Shown here: in pieces, positions 18,817-22,551 of the stretch
How positions within the stretch are numbered: position 1 is the first letter of the stretch
Layout: every line of letters begins with the position of its first letter
Source: Xenorhabdus eapokensis
GTDB lineage: Bacteria > Pseudomonadota > Gammaproteobacteria > Enterobacterales > Enterobacteriaceae
Length of the DNA: 22,551 nucleotides
NCBI RefSeq assembly: GCF_001908105.1
Contig: NZ_MKGQ01000026.1
Span: 1-22,551, forward strand
Direction: 5' to 3'
Program-made: the position numbers and the translations under genes
Notes under the pieces: generated by a model
Told to the model about the DNA's origin: nothing
What the model saw: the letters and a program-made list of their open reading frames with translations, nothing else
The model's database searches: none

Positions 18817-20295
18817 TTATTCCTTATCCAAACGTCCAACCAGAGACAGTTCGAAACTTGCACCCATGTATTTGAAGTGCGGGCGAACTTGCATCGCCAC
18901 CTGATACCAGCCTGGATCGCCTTCAACATCCAGCACCTTGATTTCAGCAGCACGCAGAGGACGGCGGCTACGAACATCAGTAGGTGGGTTTTCCTGATCA
19001 GCAATGTACTGTTTCAGCCACATGTTCAGTTCGCGCTCCAGATCCTGACGCTCTTTCCAGGAGCCGATTTGTTCACGCTGCAACACTTTGATGTAGTGAG
19101 CCAGACGGTTGATGATGAACATGTATGGAAGCTGAGTACCCAACTTGTAGTTGGTTTCCGCAATTTTCCCTTCACGAGTATTTGGGAACACTTTGGGTTT
19201 CTGAACTGAGTTTGCCGAGAAGAATGCTGCATTATCGCTACCCTTACGCATGGTCAGGGTAATGAAGCCTTCTTCTGCCAGTTCGAATTCACGACGGTCA
19301 GTGACCAACACTTCTGTTGGGATCTTCGCCTGAATTTGCCCCATTGCTTCATACAGGTGGACTGGCAGATCACTTACCGCACCACCACTCTGTGGACCGA
19401 TAATGTTTGGACACCAGCGATATTTAGCGAAGCTGTCAGTCAGGCAGCTAGCCAGCAAGTACGCAGTATTGCCCCACAAGAAATGTTCGTGGTCACGGCT
19501 AACATTTTCCTGATAGTTGAAGTTCTTGATTGGGTTTTCAACATTGGAATAAGGCAGACGCAGCAAGAAGCGGGGGGCGGTCAGGCCTAAGTAACGTGAA
19601 TCTTCTGACTCACGCAGCGCACGCCATTTAGTATGTGAAGGGCCTTCAAAGACGGACTTCAAATCCTTAATAGCAGGTAGCTCAGTAAAGCTGTTAATGC
19701 CAAAGAATTCCGGTGAAACGGATGACAAGAATGGCGCATGAGCCATCGCACCGACTGAACTGACATACTGCATCAATTTAATATCAGGCGTAGTATTGTT
19801 GAACGCGTAGTTACCAATGACGGAGGCAACAGGTTCACCACCGAACTGGCCGTAGCCTGAGGAATAAACGTGTTTGTAGAAGCCGGACTGAATAATTTCA
19901 GGGGAGAATTCAAAATCTTCTAACAGTTCATCTTTAGTAGCATGAAGGATGTTGATTTTGATGTTTTCACGAAAATCAGTACGATCCACCAAAATTTTCA
20001 GTGAACGCCAGGAAGATTCCAATTCCTGGAACGGCTTAGCGTGCATGATTTCATCCATCTGCTCACTTAGCTTTTTATCCAACTCAACGATCATCTTATC
20101 AACGAGCAATTTGTTGATTGGTTCTTCGTTAGAGCCAGTATCCAGGATGCTACCGATAAACGCAGCAACACCTTGTTTAGCAATATAGTAGCCATCATTT
20201 TCCGGAGTCATTCTCGCTTGAGACATAATTTCATCAAGCAAGGACGTCGTTGCGCCAGAAGCAATAGCTGTGCTGTTTTCTTCGTGCTGAGCCAT
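18817..20295 (-). CDS. tssC: TssC (VipB) large sheath subunit
   Basis: 492 residues, the usual length. TssC and TssB polymerise into the contractile sheath. Recognisable family segments include QGVAAFIGSILD, AKPFQELESSWRSLKILVDRTDF, SGYGQFGGEPVASVIGNYAF, APFLSSVSPEFFG, GLTAPRFLLRLPY, EHFLWGNTAYLLA and, near the C-terminus, VQREQIGSWKERQDLERELN-like sequence followed by WLKQYI. The start has AAAGGA upstream and lies 20 bp after tssB. Sequence identity to the family is high and the assignment is secure. Confidence 0.98.
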   Translation of the reverse strand: MAQHEENSTAIASGATTSLLDEIMSQARMTPENDGYYIAKQGVAAFIGSILDTGSNEEPINKLLVDKMIVELDKKLSEQMDEIMHAKPFQELESSWRSLKILVDRTDFRENIKINILHATKDELLEDFEFSPEIIQSGFYKHVYSSGYGQFGGEPVASVIGNYAFNNTTPDIKLMQYVSSVGAMAHAPFLSSVSPEFFGINSFTELPAIKDLKSVFEGPSHTKWRALRESEDSRYLGLTAPRFLLRLPYSNVENPIKNFNYQENVSRDHEHFLWGNTAYLLASCLTDSFAKYRWCPNIIGPQSGGAVSDLPVHLYEAMGQIQAKIPTEVLVTDRREFELAEEGFITLTMRKGSDNAAFFSANSVQKPKVFPNTREGKIAETNYKLGTQLPYMFIINRLAHYIKVLQREQIGSWKERQDLERELNMWLKQYIADQENPPTDVRSRRPLRAAEIKVLDVEGDPGWYQVAMQVRPHFKYMGASFELSLVGRLDKE

Positions 20296-20315
20296 TTAAA
20301 AATTCCTTTAACCAG

Positions 20316-20813
20316 TTATTTTTTATTGACGATTTCAAGTTCTTTCAGGAGTTGCTCACGAACGGATTCATCATCCAGCAGTGACTGCAAACGAGCACGA
20401 AATGCTGGGATATTTCCCAATGGGCCTTTTAATGCAACCAATGCCTCACGCAGTTCGAGAAGTTTGTTTAATTCAGGTACTTTCTTCGCGATATTATCCG
20501 GTGAAAAATCATTCAACGATTTTATTTCCAGATTAACTGGCAGATCGTCTTCGCTTTTTTCATCGAGGCGATTAGGAACGTTAAAAGTCAGGTTGATGTT
20601 CGCTTCATTCATTACGGCATTAAAGTTGTTCTTATTGATAGAAACTGTCTGCCGCTCTTCAATTGGCGTATCTTCGCTTTTCCCTTTCAAGTCACCAACA
20701 ACCAGAAGATTCAGAGGTAATTCAACTTCTGCGGTCTGGTCACCGTTATTTGGAACATACTTAATATTAATTCTTTCTTTCGGAGCTACGCTACCTGGAC
20801 TATTCTTACTCAT
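20316..20813 (-). CDS. tssB: TssB (VipA) small sheath subunit
   Basis: 165 residues, first gene of the minus-strand operon. TssB pairs with TssC to form the sheath and carries the region that ClpV acts on. The family pattern is clear: RINIKYVPNNGDQTAEVELP, PLNLLVVGDLKGK, and the C-terminal LNKLLELREALVALKGPLGN. AAAGGA lies just upstream of the ATG. The 930 bp upstream of the start, shared with divergent hcp, must hold the main operon promoter, but I could not define one with confidence. Confidence 0.97.
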   Translation of the reverse strand: MSKNSPGSVAPKERINIKYVPNNGDQTAEVELPLNLLVVGDLKGKSEDTPIEERQTVSINKNNFNAVMNEANINLTFNVPNRLDEKSEDDLPVNLEIKSLNDFSPDNIAKKVPELNKLLELREALVALKGPLGNIPAFRARLQSLLDDESVREQLLKELEIVNKK

Positions 20814-21576
20814 ATTTGAATCCTTTGGCTAATACAACCATGAACTGTCTAACAACCCATTATTGGTGAGAGAATGATTCCAATGTTTACCCATATAATA
20901 CATACAGAAAATCTTCCTAAAAAATAGGCTAAAGAAGACAACTATATTTGCAGGCACGAATAGTTTTATATCAACATATAGTTAAATAATCAGATATACC
21001 CTATCCAATCGTGGAAATAACATCGATACGAGAAATCGTCAAGTTCGAGTTTGACATTTTATTTTTTTGATGTAAAGCCAAAACACAAATTGATAAATAC
21101 CTCTATTCAAGCTTTTAATCTCCAAATCCCAATTCATAGCAATTTATAAACATTTTTTGGCGTTAAAAATAGAGGAAAATTTGGTTTTACACCCTCTAAG
21201 AGCATGTAATCCCATTATTTATTACTTGCATCAAAAGAAATATTTTCCATCTTCACCTGAATAAAACATAACCTGTCAATTTTCTATTAATAATCATCGT
21301 CAATATCATTTTTTATTTTATATTGATTAATTATGTACCATCACAACTCAAATTATTTTCATTTTTTTGATCTAGATAACACTTTTCAAATGATCATAAG
21401 AAAACAACCAAACCAAAAATTAAAAAACAATAAATATCAAGTAGTTAAAAAAATCAAAAAGTCATAGGTTATTTTTAAACCAGTCAAAGAAACTTATTGT
21501 TTATAAAAAATCAGCTATAAATTTTACAACGGCAATGATTATAAAATTTTTATTTGTCATTGAATTAGAGCATATG

Positions 21577-21610
21577 TTGCATTTTTCAAATAACTTTGCA
21601 TTCATCAATT
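21577..21610 (+). repeat. Direct repeat TTGCATT-N2-TCAA, 19-bp period, upstream of hcp
   Basis: Two 15-bp copies (21577-21591 and 21596-21610) match at 12 of 15 positions: TTGCATTTTTCAAAT and TTGCATTCATCAATT. The 19-bp spacing is near two helical turns, as expected for tandem binding sites on one DNA face. In such AT-rich DNA chance is possible. Confidence 0.35.
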
Positions 21611-21623
21611 TCAGCTTTATTAT
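21596..21623 (+). promoter_or_regulatory. Candidate sigma-70-type promoter for hcp
   Basis: TTGCAT (21596-21601) and TATTAT (21618-21623) are separated by 16 bp. The -10 differs from consensus at one base, but the -35 matches at only three. It would give a leader of about 110 nt before hcp. Other AT-rich hexamers nearby could serve, so this is a weak candidate. Confidence 0.25.
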
Positions 21624-21743
21624 TCGCATCGAGTGTTTGGTAAGCGATAATTTCATTCGATTAGCATTTGGTTAATAAATGGAATAATCACGCAAGGAAT
21701 GAACACTTACACTAATATTGGTAAATTTTTATAGGATATTCAT

Positions 21744-22262
21744 ATGCCAACTCCATGTTATATTTCCATCCATGGTAAAACTCAGGGTCATATTACCGCT
21801 GGCTCATTCACTGCTGAATCCGTAGGTAATATCTTTGTTCAGGGTCACGAAGATGAAATGCTGGTTCAAGAATTTGACCACATCGTCACTGTCCCAACTG
21901 ATCCACAGTCAGGACAACCTTCTGGCCAGCGTGCGCATAAGCCATTCCGCTTTACCGTTGCGTTGAATAAATCAGTTCCTCTGCTGTACAACGCACTGGC
22001 TTCTGGCGAAATGCTGCCTACTGTAGAATTGAAATGGTATCGTACTTCAATCGAAGGTAAACAAGAGCATTTCTTTACTACAAAACTGGAAGATGCAACT
22101 ATCGTTGATATCGATTGCAAAATGCCACACTGCCAAGATCCAGCTAAATCAGAATTCACTCAATTAGTTCGTGTATCTCTTTCTTATCGTAAGATTACCT
22201 GGGAACACACTACTGCGGGTACTTCTGGTGCTGACGACTGGCGCGCACCGATTGTTGCTTAA
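21744..22262 (+). CDS. hcp: Hcp (TssD) tube protein
   Basis: 172 residues, the same length class as V. cholerae Hcp and very similar in pattern. Hcp hexamers stack into the inner tube that is expelled on sheath contraction. The N-terminus MPTPCYISIHGKTQG is typical, as are SVGNIFVQGHEDEM, HKPFRFTVALNKSVPLLYNAL, VELKWYR and the C-terminal VSLSYRKITWEHT. AGGATA lies just before the ATG. It stands alone on the plus strand, divergent from the structural operon, with no vgrG directly after it in the window. A perfect inverted repeat follows the stop by about 30 bp. Confidence 0.98.
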   Translation: MPTPCYISIHGKTQGHITAGSFTAESVGNIFVQGHEDEMLVQEFDHIVTVPTDPQSGQPSGQRAHKPFRFTVALNKSVPLLYNALASGEMLPTVELKWYRTSIEGKQEHFFTTKLEDATIVDIDCKMPHCQDPAKSEFTQLVRVSLSYRKITWEHTTAGTSGADDWRAPIVA

Positions 22263-22294
22263 TATCTTATTCATTAAATATTAAGTAATAACTT

Positions 22295-22325
22295 TTCAGC
22301 CAATGAATATTATTCATTGGCTGAA
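22295..22325 (+). terminator. Perfect inverted repeat downstream of hcp, probable transcript end or stabiliser
   Basis: Arms TTCAGCCAATGAATA and TATTCATTGGCTGAA are perfect 15-bp complements around a single T, so the real loop would be a few bases. No T-run follows on the plus strand (TAATGTAAAAATC) and none on the minus strand, so it is not a classical intrinsic terminator. It may protect the 3' end of the abundant hcp mRNA. Confidence 0.5.
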
Positions 22326-22461
22326 TAATGTAAAAATCTTAAAATCCCCATAAATTTACTTTAATTCCTGCTTTTATCTTTTATATTTATTTTTCTGTTT
22401 TTTTTCCACTGTCAGATTTCCCTATAGTAATTATTTTCACAATAAATAGAGATAAGTTGAT

Positions 22462-22476
22462 CAGATAAACTATCTG
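22462..22476. repeat. Short palindrome CAGATA-AAC-TATCTG, possible operator
   Basis: A 6-bp inverted repeat with a 3-bp centre lies 6 bp upstream of the extended -10 element, over the place where a -35 or an activator site would sit. A related half-motif (ATCAGATGA) recurs at 22498-22506. It could be an operator for the next gene. Evidence is the symmetry and position only. Confidence 0.3.
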
Positions 22477-22482
22477 CATTGG

Positions 22483-22491
22483 TGTTATAAT
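22483..22491 (+). promoter_or_regulatory. Extended -10 promoter for the gene at the right edge
   Basis: TGTTATAAT is a perfect extended -10 (TGn plus TATAAT). The hexamer 17 bp upstream (AGATAA) is a poor -35, as is usual for extended -10 promoters. The predicted start point is near 22498, about 24 nt before the ATG at 22522. Confidence 0.5.
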
Positions 22492-22521
22492 CGGTAATCA
22501 GATGACTTATTGCCTGTTCTT

Positions 22522-22551
22522 ATGAAATCGAATATCACACTGTCTGAACCA
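22522..22551 (+). CDS. Possible start of an unidentified gene, cut by window edge
   Basis: ATG at 22522 opens a frame of ten codons (MKSNITLSEP) to the end of the window. An extended -10 promoter lies about 30 bp upstream, which is the main reason to report it. No clear ribosome binding site is seen. Ten residues are too few to assign a family. Confidence 0.35.
   Translation, partial: MKSNITLSEP

Larger units (their letters stand above)
20814..21743. other. AT-rich divergent control region between tssB and hcp
   Basis: 930 bp with no supportable gene on either strand and a base composition far more AT-rich than the flanking genes, with many A- and T-runs (for example 21058-21069 and 21414-21432). 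It must contain the promoters for the T6SS operon (minus) and hcp (plus). I looked by eye for the sigma-54 core GG-N10-GC and found none near hcp on the plus strand (about 21480-21743) or near tssB on the minus strand (about 20814-21240). Short palindromes such as ATGATCAT near 21390 occur, but I cannot tie them to a regulator. Silencing by H-NS-like proteins would fit such composition; that is inference. Confidence 0.75.

Noticed and set aside
21281..21330. Fur-box-like AT-rich sequence (AATAATCATCGTCAATATCATT)
   Set aside because: Only a loose match to the NATWAT repeat, in DNA so AT-rich that such matches are expected by chance.
21570..21581. Possible sigma-54 site upstream of hcp ending in TTGCA
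   Set aside because: The -24 element would have AG in place of the invariant GG.
21684..21698. Possible sigma-54 site upstream of hcp (TGGAATAATCACGCA)
   Set aside because: The GG and GC are nine bases apart instead of ten and the flanking bases fit poorly.
22502..22525. Seven-codon reading frame (MTYCLFL) overlapping the ATG at 22522 as a leader peptide
   Set aside because: Its ATG would lie only about four bases from the predicted transcription start and it has no ribosome binding site.

Overview
This window is almost entirely one type VI secretion system (T6SS) gene cluster. Its gene order matches the Vibrio cholerae VCA0107-VCA0123 layout: tssB-tssC-tssE-tssF-tssG-FHA-tssJ-tssK-tssL-clpV-vasH-vasI-tssA(vasJ)-tssM-vasL-vgrG. 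All sixteen genes lie on the minus strand, reading from about 20.8 kb back to the left edge. hcp is transcribed divergently on the plus strand from a 930-bp AT-rich control region. Balanced-GC coding DNA next to very AT-rich intergenic DNA, together with the divergent hcp, suggests a gammaproteobacterium. An insect- or gut-associated member of the Enterobacterales (Morganellaceae such as Xenorhabdus, Photorhabdus or Proteus) is my best guess, but this is inference and no species marker is present.

Layout, in transcription order. tssB and tssC encode the contractile sheath. tssE, tssF, tssG and tssK encode the baseplate, with an FHA protein, the TssJ lipoprotein and the TssL membrane anchor mixed in. 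ClpV is the sheath-recycling ATPase. A VasH-like regulator, VasI/TagO, TssA and TssM follow. The genes are nearly continuous, with gaps of 2-20 bp or short overlaps (ATGA at vasH/vasI and at tssA/tssM; 37 bp at tssF/tssG; 17 bp at FHA/tssJ), as expected for one translationally coupled operon. After tssM there is an intrinsic terminator with a UUCG loop. vasL and the 5' part of a vgrG (cut by the window edge) come after it. hcp, encoding the tube protein, ends at a perfect inverted repeat. A new reading frame preceded by an extended -10 promoter probably starts in the last 30 bases.

How the parts work together. TssJ, TssL and TssM form the trans-envelope complex. TssK, TssF, TssG, TssE and VgrG make the baseplate and spike. 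Hcp and TssB/TssC polymerise as inner tube and sheath with help from TssA, and VasL resembles the TssA-like proteins that act on the sheath. ClpV disassembles contracted sheath.

The most unusual point is the gene in the vasH slot. It keeps the N-terminal GAF-like part and the C-terminal Fis-type helix-turn-helix, but has no AAA+ sigma-54-activating module. In agreement, I found no GG-N10-GC sigma-54 core by eye in the parts of the control region next to tssB and hcp. Other points worth checking are the terminator that abuts the vasL ribosome binding site, an 82-residue N-terminal extension on VgrG, and an FHA domain that seems to lack its phosphothreonine-binding residues. No effector, immunity, PAAR, kinase/phosphatase (PpkA/PppA) or TagF gene is present in the window.
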